From Monocercomonoides exilis (Eukaryota > Preaxostyla > Oxymonadida > Polymastigidae), in assembly GCA_001643675.2 (NCBI GenBank), contig LSRY02000004.1:1783501-1847500 (forward strand): a DNA stretch of 64,000 bases, in the 5' to 3' direction. Position numbers and translations under genes: made by a program. Of this stretch, positions 37,219-47,900 are shown in pieces; within the stretch, counting starts at the first letter, position 1; the number at the start of each line of letters is the position of its first letter. Under the pieces are notes generated by a model. It was not told the DNA's origin. It made no database searches and was given only the letters and a program-made list of their open reading frames with translations.

Positions 37219-37849
37219 TCTTCTCAAAAGACTGAAACAGATTGCTGTTTTTCAATTCCACAGGTACAGTAGTTTCCTAGGCTTTAAGAAGCTTTTCTGG
37301 AGAAAAGACATTTTTTTATCCAATGAGTGAAGATATTGAAAAGGCTTTTAATTTTCAATTTCTCACATAACCTTCTCTATCTACCCACTTCACATCTTTA
37401 CAAGGCATCTTGCTATTTTGGAAGAATTAGTTATTTTGAAGTTGAAATATCACTTAAGGCATACTTCAATCATTGTCTTTCCAAATAAATTCTTCGTTTT
37501 TTGATCTAATTAAAAGTGATTTCTCAATATTTTTCATATATTCGTATCACAATTTGCTCTAAAACTGAGCATAAATGCATAAACTTTGAAATTCTTTTCA
37601 CTGAAGCGTGCAATCAACTTTTCTAAATTGTACCACAGTTGAGTTGGATATATTGCTTATTAAAATCACAATAATTTATTGCTTTTTTTTTTCGGTTTTC
37701 ACCAATATTAGAAGCTGTTTCAACAAACATAAAGAAAGATATCATGCAAGCACACTTTTCAATCGAAAAGATCAGAGCATCTCTAGTTTGACGAAATTTT
37801 CACATAACAAACTGAAATCATGCATGTTAACCATTTCCCCTGTTAGTTA
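37219..37849. other. Intergenic region
   Basis: AT-rich DNA between the inverted repeat and the broken beta-helix gene. Possibly includes further decayed sequence of that gene, but nothing that can be supported. Confidence 0.4.
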
Positions 37850-38800
37850 TTTTCTTCTCAAATGTTATTTGTTATTGTCTCGCTTTGTTGATTCCCTTCC
37901 ATCAGCGTGATTGCCAAGCTAATCTGCACCTCACACATCTCAAACGCCTTCATTACGGTTTTGTATGGAATTGTTGTATTTGCTCCACGCAACTCAAAAT
38001 TATCATTTCCATTCACCGAAACATAAATCGTCTTGTCTTTCAGTCAATCCTTTTTTGATGTCTGATCATATTTACAGGCACCTGCATTCGAATAATTATA
38101 TCCATAACATACTCTCTGGTCATCTGTGTTTGTGGTGTAACATTCATGAAATGGATTTCCTGACTCTGAATACAGATTGTATATATCGACATATTCTTCA
38201 TCATGCCCACGAGGATAAGTTGCATCCCTGCAACTGCATTTATGAAAAAATAAGAAGAAGCAGTAGTGTATTATCAGGTGATGTTGTTCGATTTGGATAA
38301 AGACACAACCCTCCTCCCTCTCTTAATGCTGAACATGAGATAAATTTATTGCTCCTTATTTTGAATTGTGTGGCAGGAACAGTTTTACAAAACATGCCTC
38401 CACCTCCGTTGTTGGGCAATGAACATGAAGTGAAACTGCAGCCAAACACACATGCACTCTCTCCTCCTCCACTTTCTGTTCCAATGCGATCAGCTCCTGA
38501 AACCTGAAAATTATCAAGATAAAGCCCTCCTCCGCGATTATTTGCTTCACAATTCTGGAATTCGCATTTACTGTTTTGAAAATGTATTGGATTTAATTTG
38601 TAAAGTCATCTTCCAGAAATATTTTTTTGTGTCATGCATGAATTTCAAAAGCTATCTCTTTATCAGCAAATACAATTTAAAGTTTCTAATTCCTGCATCA
38701 TAAGCAATGCACTTAGCAACCATAAAACAATGAAATTGAGAACAAGAGATGATTCAAGATCATTGATAAATATTAAACCTCCGTTTATCCAACTTTTGCA
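37850..38800 (-). pseudogene. Broken beta-helix (pectin-lyase-fold) surface protein gene
   Basis: A clean frame from about 38580 to 38240 reads like rungs of a parallel beta-helix: CEFQNCEANNRGGGLYLDNF, FTSCSLPNNGGGGMFC and FISCSALREGGGLCLYPN. It ends at a stop after LLLLLIFS. Reading continues in another frame (DATYPRGHDEEYVDIYNLYS, ECYTTNTDDQRVCYGYNYSN), meets an in-frame TGA, then TIYVSVNGNDNFELRGANTT and YKTVMKAFEMCEVQISLAIT. The last part corresponds to the VNGND...CG...PC.TV signature of these oxymonad proteins, but both cysteines are replaced (R and Y). Toward 38800 a weaker WINGGLIFINDLE rung is visible. Frame break, stop and lost cysteines show it is dead, though only mildly decayed. 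Confidence 0.75.
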
Positions 38801-38869
38801 TATTTTTTATAAGTACAGTCACTCACTATTCATGTTAATTGTTAAATGTTGGTAACAATAATTCTTAAA

Positions 38870-39069
38870 TTATAATGGTTGTTTCAGTTGAAACAATTTG
38901 TCTATCTTTTTATTGGAAATGCCTTTCGTTATTTCAACTTTTAGAACATCTTCGTTTGAAACAGTTTTAACAGGATTTATTCCAAAAATAGACATGCACT
39001 TCATTTCATCCGTCTTATCTTGAAACACTTCAAAAACAAAAGTTTCATTAATTCGTTCCTTCTTCGACG
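38870..39069 (-). other. Orphan coding-like exon on minus strand
   Basis: After a good 3' splice-like sequence (TTAACTTTTCTCATTTTGCAAG, read on the minus strand ending at 39070), a frame of about 66 codons runs to TAA at 38870. It has protein-like composition (TFVFEVFQDKTDEMKCM, then DVLKVEITKGISNKKID). It abuts the start of a broken transposase on the other strand, so the rest of the gene may have been displaced or destroyed by that insertion. No family recognised. Confidence 0.3.
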
Positions 39070-39080
39070 CTTGCAAAATG

Positions 39081-40253
39081 AGAAAAGTTAAAATGCCTTC
39101 AAACGTCCGAATTGCAAAGGCACTCAACTGCACACCGAGCCCTGTCTTCCAGATTCGAACAGGATATATGAGGAAAAAGGTTATTGAGAAAAAGAACATG
39201 TTGATGTCTCGAAAGCAAGAAAAACGAGTCATGGAAATACTGAAAAATTTGAGAGATAAAAGAATGCAAATCACACCGAAAACGCTTAGAGCCGTTGTTG
39301 CAAAAGTTTGTCATCAATCGCCTTCTCATAATTTTCATTCTTCATTCATAAAAAGGCATAGCGAGGAATTGATGGTCGTCTCTTCAAGCGTGAGAGACGA
39401 AAAAAGAATAAAAATATCGGAACAAAACATAATCACTTGGAAAAATCATTTTGTTCAATATGTGTGTGGAAAATATTCATCCATGATCTTCTGTGCTGAT
39501 GAATCAGGTTATCATGCTTATGAAATACAAGAAAGGTGAACTCAATCGTGGGAACATATGAAAATCGTGAAATTGATCGCATACTTGTGGACAGAGGAGA
39601 AAAAAGGATTTCATTGCTCCATTGCATTTCGCTTGATGGAACTTTTGTTCCTCCTTGTTTTCTGGTGCAAAAACCATTCAACATAAGATCCCTTCATTCT
39701 CTGGGCTATTAAACCGGAATTCATGGTTGTGTGGAAATCGGAAATTCGTCTTATTTCACAAAGGAGTTGTTCGAAAACTGGATTGAGAAAGTTTTCATTC
39801 ATCATGTCAACATAAAAAGAATGATTTTGCCAAAAAAACACGCACAAACAGTGTTGATGCTTGATGGTTGCAGAATCCACCAATCGGATAATATATTGAC
39901 TCGTCTTGCTAATGAAAATATATTGCTTTTGGTTTTCACCTCCGAATACAACACATTTGCTGCAGTCATTGAATTTATCAATTTTCTCTCTTTGGAAGCT
40001 TCAAATTCAGCAGGTTTGGTCGGGTTCAACACACGACAGTGTAGAACAACTTTTGTGGGTTGGAATGAACGCAATATTGCAAGTTTCTTCATCGATAAAC
40101 ATTTTTTCTGCTTTCAAAGAAAGGGGACTTGTGAATGATTTTCACAAGACTCCTTCAACAGCGCAGATCTTCGAAGAAAGCTTCCAAAAAGTGATCGAAA
40201 TTGTGAAATTGGACAACAGATCATTGCCCCTTTCATGTACAAGAAAAACTTGA
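39081..40253 (+). pseudogene. Pogo/CENP-B-type (DDE_1) transposase pseudogene
   Basis: The sequence reads through three frames. The first (to TGA at 39539) holds an N-terminal helix-turn-helix-like part (PSNVRIAKALNCTPS, MEILKNLRDKRMQITPKTLR, FHSSFIKRHSEEL) and the first catalytic Asp in FCADESGYHAYEIQER. The second continues GTYENREIDRILVDRGEKR, LDGTFVPPCFLVQKP, meets TAA near 39711, then TKELFENWIEKVF and the second Asp in VLMLDGCRIHQ. The third begins near 39930 with SPPNTTHLLQSLNLSIFSL and runs to about 40253. In DDE_1 enzymes this last block normally reads PPxSTHLLQPLD; here the third catalytic Asp is Asn. Two frame breaks, a stop and the lost Asp make it inactive. Terminal repeats were not found. 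Confidence 0.8.
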
Positions 40254-40910
40254 CAAACAAAGGGAGGTGAATGGGGAATAATGAACATCGACAGAATGCC
40301 AGTTTATTTTGAACTTCCGTAACAGATTTCACTTTGTGAACAATTGAAATGTTTTGGAGTCTTTTTCATTCGTATTTAATCGCGCATTTCAAAAAAACAT
40401 GACATTATAATCAAAATACTCATCAAGAGTTTGATTTTTTTAAATTTTGTATTTCAAAAAGAATTATCAATTGACAAGAACAGTGAATATCTGTAATTGT
40501 TTGAAATAAATTATGTTAATTCATTGTTTTCAATTCTTTCTGCTTCAACACTTCTCTTTTTTTTTTATTGTTCATAAAACGAAGATTTAATTCAAAATCA
40601 TTCTGTTTTCCATCATTCATTTCTTTCGAACAATTATTTCCTTTAGGATTTTTCAAATAAACTGCCAAATTGAGAAAGGTGTGTTCAAGATCAAACGAAT
40701 CGAAACTCATCTTGCTCAACATCTTTATGCAATGAATTAGCAAATTACAAAATGAAAAAGAAAAGAAAAGAAAAGAAAGTGATTTTTATCTTTATGGATA
40801 AAGATGAAAAATTGTTTAATTTATTTATGCTTATATTCACCCGAAAAGAAACAGGTAAAACGATAACAAAAAATTTACAAAAGTATGAAGGAAACTTTTT
40901 TGTCCAATGG
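40254..40910. other. AT-rich intergenic region with a small orphan frame
   Basis: A 75-codon minus-strand frame at 40516-40743 (MLIHCIKMLSKMSFDSFDLE, then FLNLAVYLKNPKGN) has somewhat protein-like composition but no recognised relative. Otherwise nothing is seen. Confidence 0.3.
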
Positions 40911-40940
40911 TTTTGCAACTAAACCTGTGTGACGTGATGA
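40911..40940 (+). repeat. Transposon-like terminal sequence, copy 1
   Basis: TTTGCAACTAAACCTGTGTG followed by ACGTGATGA. It matches, in inverted orientation, the sequence at 43675-43703 with about one gap and one or two changes. The downstream CACGTC and TATCCGT motifs also recur at 43.4-43.7 kb. It could be the left end of a ~2.8-kb element or a stray copy of a small one. Confidence 0.5.
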
Positions 40941-41697
40941 AGATTTTGTCTTCACGTCTATCCGTTTTGATTTTTCACGTCAGTGGTTTTTTTCTTTTCT
41001 TTTTTTTTTTTTTTTTTTTTGTTGATTTAACATTCTGGAAAAAATTTTTTTCCATTCGCAATTGTTCTTTTTCAATTTTAAATAAATATTCACATAACTG
41101 GCTAAAAAAATCGTTTTCGTTACTATCCCTTAATTATATTATAAATTTTTAATATGAATGAATTATGCTGAAGAAAGAAACATAAGGAATATACTGCCCA
41201 ACGATCTTCATTTTGTGTACGCATGCTTATTCATGTTTATGCACATAAGTTCTATTTAGCTTTACAGAATGTATTTATGTTTGTGGTATGTTTTTTCTTT
41301 TTGAAATTTTTTTCTTTAAAATTAAACTTCATGTGATATTTCTGATGCACTTCACATTAATCTTTTTGTGTCGGATTGAGGATTTGAAGCAGACACATTA
41401 TTCCTCTTTTTATAATTTTTTTTTGAGATTTTTTTTAAGATTCGAATTTGTAATATATATTTTACCATGGAATTCTCTTTTTCATCTTCTCCTCCACCTT
41501 TGTTATATCATTCTTCATCTCGGTGGCTTCCTCATCATTTTTTGCACGGCAAACACTTCCACAAAACACGCTCTTCATGAAATGGATATGCGAAACAAAT
41601 TGGAACTGAATTCCAGCAAGAAACACATGAAAAACTGACTTCGTTTGATTAGAACAGTCATCGCTTTGAATAATGTGAATGGGATGATTCAAATGGA

Positions 41698-42034
41698 GGA
41701 TCAAGTGATGGAACAGCGCTTTATGTTAACAGACCAAATGCAAATCTCTCAATCAATTCTTCTTCATTTCATTCATCAATATCTTCTTCACTAGATCCAT
41801 CTGTCTCTTCTGCTCTCTTTCAACATACTCAGGGCTCCCTCACAGTCTCTGCCCTTGCCATCTCCCACAACTCCACAAATGCAATCACCCCCATCCTCTT
41901 CCACCTCTCCGAAAACTCCCCTTCCCTCTTCCTCAGCACGACCACTATCACCAGCATCGACTCAGCTCCACAACACCAACAGAGTGCCACAAATAGCTGG
42001 TGCATGTTATTCGCCTCATCTATTTCTGCCTGAA
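41698..42034 (+). pseudogene. Beta-helix surface protein gene relic
   Basis: On the plus strand a frame reads GSSDGTALYVNRPNANLSIN, then DPSVSSALFQHTQGSLTVSA, LAISHNSTNAITPILFHLSE and SPSLFLSTTTITSIDSA, ending at TGA near 42034. The repeated short strands with Asn/Ser turns, and the shift to GC-richer codons, match the beta-helix surface proteins in this window (compare the gene at 44952-51422). There is no start, signal peptide or membrane segment, and upstream sequence (41460-41690) is in other frames, so this is an internal fragment of a dead gene. Confidence 0.6.
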
Positions 42035-43404
42035 TGCTTTTTTTTAAAAGCTCAAACAAAGCTAGGCGCGGTGTGAGCGAAGAAGAATTTTAGAATTAGA
42101 AAGAGAGAAAAATTAAACCTCAGCTATTGGATAGAGTGGATGAACATGAAAGGAAAACCATTATGAAACCTATTTCAAGTTGATCAAGGAGAAGAGCTTT
42201 CTGCGGGGATGATGGGAAAAAGAATGATACAAATGATATTTATAAAGAAAGAAGAAGAGAATTGAAATAAGGAGAAAAGATACAAAAGAAGATGAATGAA
42301 TAAGCTAAATAGCTGTTTCATTTCGCAAGGTTTCTATGATTTTCAGGTTAATGAAAGCAGCGAAATATAATGTGTTAATTTTTTTTCATTTTCAAGATGA
42401 ATTACAAAGTATTATTTAATTAAAATAATATAAATCAAAAGGCTTTCAAAATATCTTCTGTATATTCCTCGAATTTGATGTGAGATATTGAAAAAAAATT
42501 TTAAAATTTTGATGTGCATTTGCTTTTAATTATGAAAAAATTAACTTAACAATGAATCCACTTTCATAACTTCCAAGAAAAATCATGAAACAAAAAATAT
42601 TACATTCATTCGAACAATGATTCGTCCCTTCCTTTTCATTGCGCAATGAAAAAAAGAATCTAGCAAAGTTATAAAAGTCTTTTGTGATTATCTTCATTCA
42701 ATCCAAAAATCAAATCAAAAATTTCTGATCATCTTTCAATTCTTCCAGCTGTTAATAACTCGTCCATTTCGCAATCGTTATTCTCGACACAATTTGTTTC
42801 ATGTTTATGACATCCTAAAAACTTTTTTCTATCATCTCGTTTTTGAAGAACAATTTTTCAGTCGTAATGTTCAGTTGGCGTTTTTGAAAAATTGATCCCA
42901 ATTTTTCAAGAGATAAAGATGAAGAAAGCTAACGATCCAAATTGATTGAAGATATTGATATACGCTTATCAACGTTGTCGGGAAAGAAAGATGAATGAAA
43001 AAAAAACAAAAATAACATTTTTTGAAGAGGAATTTGTCGAAGCCGAATCTTCAATATATTTGTAAGTTAAAACAATGAGAAGAAAATTTTATGATGACTG
43101 GCTTTGGTCATTTCTGTGAACTTTGTTTTCCTGTTAATAAAAAAATTGTTCAATAAAAATTTTCTTTTGAAACAAACAAACCATTTTCCGATGTTATTTC
43201 AATCTGGATGAATTGTTAAATTTTTTTGAAATCAAGTTTTCTTTGTGTGTTCTTGCTGCACGTGTTCAATTTTGATTTGTTCCATAATTATTTGATTAAA
43301 GTGTTAAAAAAACTTCATCGCACGATTCTATTTCACCTTCAGCAAAGCAAAATGCAACTTTTTCACCAATTAGTATTTATTTCTATTTTTTGTTTAACAT
43401 TGAA
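42035..43404. other. AT-rich intergenic region
   Basis: Downstream of the beta-helix relic. The first 250 bases are purine-rich and may be further decayed coding DNA; the rest is AT-rich with no recognisable gene, RNA or repeat. Confidence 0.4.
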
Positions 43405-43703
43405 ATGCAGACTTGTCCTGACCGTCATGACCGTCACTGACGATCTTTAATTCCTTTTTTACCTATCCGTCAGTATCCCATTGCAAAATTTTTTTGATGC
43501 AAAGCGAGAGAAAAATGTTTTTTGATATTCTTTTTTAAATAATAATTCATAAAAATTAATAAAAATAAATTATTTGATTTTTTTGAGTTTCAGCGAATAA
43601 TTTTTTAAAAAAAATATTTGTGACGTGAATATTTCAGATGAGTCCGTCAGAATTGAAATTTCTCACGTCAATGGTCATTACGTCACACAGGTTTATTTGC
43701 AAA
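43405..43703. mobile_element. Candidate MITE of about 300 bp
   Basis: The left end (from about 43405: TGCAGACTTGTCCTGACCGT followed by CATGACCGTCACTGACG) resembles the reverse complement of the right end (TGCAAATAAACCTGTGTGAC followed by GTAATGACCATTGACG). Sub-terminal CCGTCAG and CACGTCA motifs lie near both ends. The right end is also nearly identical, in inverted orientation, to 40911-40940. No coding capacity between the ends, as expected for a MITE. The identity of the left end is approximate. Confidence 0.4.
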
Positions 43704-44153
43704 TGTCCAAAATGTAAAAAAGACATTTTTTCTTAGAAAAATAATGATCCAGATGAAGTCCCTTTCAAAATAAATTCCAATTATTCAAATATCAAATCAA
43801 TGGAAATGTAACTCTAAAATATATAAAAACAATTCATTATATAAAGGCATGTTCCATTTCACTAACTGTTAAATATTTCCTGAAAATCATTATCAATTGT
43901 GATTTGTGGAAATTATTTTGAATTTTCTTTTTCACTTCAAACATATTCGTGAATAAATAAAAATTAGCAATTTTTCAGTATGTTGAAGGTCGTTTTATCC
44001 ATTTTTTGAATAAAAAAATTTCGTTGATTGCTTTTTTAAAAAAGGGAAAACTCGGTAAAACTTTGAATCAAATAAAAAAATATGTTTCAAATTTGATCGA
44101 ATGTAAATCCGCAAACCGGCAATATTCATTGATTTGAGATATATTTTGTTAAG
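43704..44153. other. Intergenic region upstream of the saposin-like gene
   Basis: AT-rich, presumably contains the promoter of the saposin-like gene. No specific element identified. Confidence 0.4.
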
Positions 44154-44627
44154 ATGTTCTCATTAGTTATTGCATTAATTGCAGCTGTTTCATCTTCTTC
44201 AATTTTTGAAAGTGTTGACGAATATTTTGAGGAGCCAGCTCCAGTTGATCTTCCAATTGATGTTGATTTCTCAGAATGGGAGGTTGTAGAAGAAGAAGCT
44301 GAAGAAGGAACCGTTGAAGCCGAAGAATATTTTGCAATGGAGGGTGATGAAGATGATGAAGATGAGGAAATCGATTGGGATTCATTTGAAGCAATTCAAT
44401 GGTGCTCCATCTGCCAAGAAGTTGCCCAATTTGCAGAGGAACTTGTTGCCAACCATGGATCCAGCGCACTCAAAAACCTTATTCTTACAAAATTGTGCTC
44501 AAAATACACTGGTGTGAAGAATGAAATTTGCGAAGCTGCCACAAACAAAGTCATTGATTTCGCTGTTGATCTTGTTAAGAAATATGTTACCCCAGACAAG
44601 ATTTGCAAGACCGTTAAGCTTTGCTAA
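44154..44627 (+). CDS. Secreted saposin-B-domain protein (amoebapore-like fold), 157 residues
   Basis: Single exon, ATG at 44154 to TAA at 44627. A short hydrophobic N-terminus (MFSLVIALIAAVSSSS) is a likely signal peptide. Residues about 20-80 form a strongly acidic segment resembling a propeptide. The last 75 residues are one saposin-B domain with six cysteines in the usual order: two in WCSIC, one in LCSKY, one in EICEAA and two in KICKTVKLC, ending at the final Cys. Such domains bind lipids; stand-alone versions in amoebae and other protists act as membrane-active antimicrobial proteins in digestive vacuoles. That role is an inference here. The acidic segment may keep the mature part inactive until cleaved. 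A lipid-transfer or lysosomal cofactor role is the alternative. Confidence 0.85.
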   Translation: MFSLVIALIAAVSSSSIFESVDEYFEEPAPVDLPIDVDFSEWEVVEEEAEEGTVEAEEYFAMEGDEDDEDEEIDWDSFEAIQWCSICQEVAQFAEELVANHGSSALKNLILTKLCSKYTGVKNEICEAATNKVIDFAVDLVKKYVTPDKICKTVKLC

Positions 44628-44951
44628 ACATATCTTATTTTTCTGTGAAGCATACATAATTTATTTGCTCAAAGGTTGGACACGAGCTTCATCGATTTTT
44701 GTTGTTTTTTATTTTTAAATTATTATCTTACATTTTCATTTCGGCTCCAAACCGAGATAATTGGAGGATAGAGTCTATTATTTCATTTTTTGGATCTCTT
44801 ATTTTTTAAAAGAGTTAAGTTAAATAAAAATATTTAATGAAATATGAAATTCGGATAACATCTAAAAATCAACACGAAATATAAATGAAATAGAAATTAG
44901 ACGGTTAAATAATTGAATTTAAAAAAATGAATATGTTTCTAAACTGTCCAA
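44628..44951. other. Intergenic region between convergent genes
   Basis: AT-rich 3' flanks of the saposin-like gene and the beta-helix surface protein gene. Nothing else seen. Confidence 0.5.
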
Positions 44952-47900
44952 TTAATAATAATTATCACCATTAACACTTGCTTCCATAACTAACTTCTGC
45001 CTCAGATAGTGATCTGGTTCTTTCTTAAGGTTGGGATGTCTTTTTCTTTTCTTGCATTTATAAGTTATGAAAATAACGACTACCACAATGAGGATGCTTC
45101 CAATGCAGCTTCCTGCAATTATTAAAATTGTTGGCAAAGAAATCTCAGGCTTTCGTGCATTTGGGTCTTCTGGGAAGTTGAGTTGATTTCTGAGCAGCAC
45201 AGAGTCAGTGAAGCGTTCAGAGCCGTCGTAGTCATGATAGACAAGCCTAACGCTCACATTGTGCCAAGCGCTCGCGCCATCCACAATCGCAGAGCTGAGT
45301 ATAAACAATGCCATGCTGTCGTTTGTGTGCCTGGACAGATTGTGCCTCTCCATCAGCTCGTGCTCGCTGGCATTTCCCACATTCACTTCAGCTTGCACAT
45401 CACACGGCTCAATTGCAATACCTTCCACACTAACTTCAAATTGCGTGTTTTTGCTAATGTAGCGACGAGACGCGTTGGTCAGCTGCGGAATAAAGAACAG
45501 CGACTTCTTTTCAGAAAGTGCAGGGGACGGAATCACTTTGCATCCAACAGAATCAGAAAGATAGGCTTTTTGAAATCCCTTCAAACTTTCCCCATTCCTG
45601 TCTGCTTCTGTTGCATCAACAGCCAGCCAAAGCGAGCTGCTCATTTCCTTTCCGTCCGATCCATCCTTCAAACTATTAATCCGCAATTCTCCTCCTCCTT
45701 TGCACAAGATGTTCTTTCTCGATTCTTTGAATGCTGTTGTCAGCTGGGTTTTCTTCACATTGCCTCTGAACTGCATCTCATTCAGAGTGACTGCTCCTCC
45801 GTCAATTGTCAAAGCACCATTCTCGCATTGCTCAAAGGTTACAGATGTCATCTGCGTTGAGCATCCGTACAGCCACACAGCGCTGCTTCCCCACAGACAC
45901 ACATTGGTCGGCTGCTCGTTCGTCGCCTCTTTTGTCTCAACGATGTGAATAATATGAGCACTTTCAATCAAAAGTTGACAGTGCGTTATGTGTGCAACAG
46001 ATCCAGGCACATTAAGCAGTTCATTTGTTATGTTTGAAACAGTCACGTTGTTCATTCTTATCTGCATAAATCTGGTAATTGCCTTGATAAATGCTGGCCC
46101 GCGATCAGTTCTTGTGAGATTTGACATATTCACATTTGAAAGAGTGAGGAGTGCCTCGGATTTATTTGATGCTGACACTGACGAAAATGAAGAAAAAGTG
46201 TCTTTTGCTTCATCTGCATCATATGAAGGTGAAGACAATGACTGAAATGCAGATTGTGATTGGATTGAAGAGAACATTTCATCATCAGGCAAATCCATTC
46301 TTTCCACACAAATATCGATAAAAGCGCAATTCGTAAGTTCACACAACTTTCCACTCGAAAAGTTTTGTATTGTCCATCCTTTGCATCCCTCTTTCACAAC
46401 AAATCCTGCGTTGTCCTGAATATTCAACCCACTCACTTTGCACTCTTTCACTTCCACAGTTCCACAGTCACCTTCTGTCGATACAAGTGCCATGTTGATT
46501 ATTTTTGAGCTAGTGGCTGTCCAGCTGCAACGAGAAAAGCGTAGATTACCTTCACGCAAACAAATAATGCTCGAGTATCGCGTTTGTGCCTGTGGTTGAA
46601 TTGCAAAATCAATGCGATCAAAAAAGACAAGTCCTTCCTGAGTCGCTGCATTCACTTTTGAGTGTGCTGATGTTGAAGCAGACATTGAAGGAGAAGACAA
46701 TGCATCGTTAGTCTGACTGCCAACAGAAATGGGATAACTCTGACAGACAATAATGGCTCTGTCAGAAGTGGTGAATGTTGCTAAAAGAGGAATGGAAATT
46801 GACAGATGATCTGTTTGTGAAAATGCAGCGGAAGGCAAAACGTGGATATGATGCAAATGCTGCTGTCCTTTGAGCTCAATTGAGCTCTCCAATAAAAGTG
46901 AAAGAGGAGCTGCTGATGCATAAGACGCAGCTTGTGCATTAACCGACTGAATGAGCTGAGAGTTTCTTTCATCTCCATGAAGGCTCTGCTTTCCATTCAT
47001 CCCATTCTTTCCACTGTTATTCGTTTCTTTGCCAGTTTCTTCGCTTTGTTGTATCATCAAAAAATGCCACAAACACTCTTCAACAGTCTTGCACGGCACT
47101 TGCTCAGTTCCACAGGAAATGCTGTCAATCCCATTGGCTGCCACGTGAATCGAGTCTGACTGGTAGCTTAGCCACACCATCGAGATAAGATCACTGACAT
47201 CAGACGGAGTGGGATTCGGAAATACGGAAAGATCAACATACACAAAAGAGTTAGAGGGAGAAGAGACAGTAACTTTTGAAAAGATGGCAGAGGACGCTGC
47301 TGTCATGTAAGATGAAAAATAAGACGGTGAATTCATTCTCGTTGGAGATCCATGAGAATAAAAAGTGGGTGGCTGACATGAAGATAAATAACTATCAGCT
47401 TTCCTTGTAGTGATTGAATTCTGCATCCCGTCATTTGCTCCAAAATGATCATAATCATAAGTCAAATTCCAATCAGTTTTGTTCCAATTTTTCGGAAATT
47501 TTGGGAATAAGAAAAATGCATCCTTTCCGTGCTGTGCTTTGTTCGACTTGAATGTCAGGTTGGTGAATGTGAATGAAGGACTGTCAGTTGTGCAATGCAC
47601 ATAGAATACTCCACCTTTCCCGCTCTCGTCCAGAGTGGAAGTTGCAGGAGATTGAAAATAATCTTTGTCATTTGAGTTGCTGCTTTCTCTGTGTGTTTCT
47701 TCTTCATTACTCATTGACACCGCCATTGTCATTGCGGAACACGCCCTGAAAGTGGAATGCTCAATAATAAAAGGGAGAGTTGATGTCGGAGACACAAAGA
47801 AAACTCCACCTTGCTTCGAATCAGCAGCAGTGCAGTTTGCGAAAGAGCTGTATCGAATAGTCAGCGCAGCTGGTGTTACAACATGTTCTTTGTCATCGTT

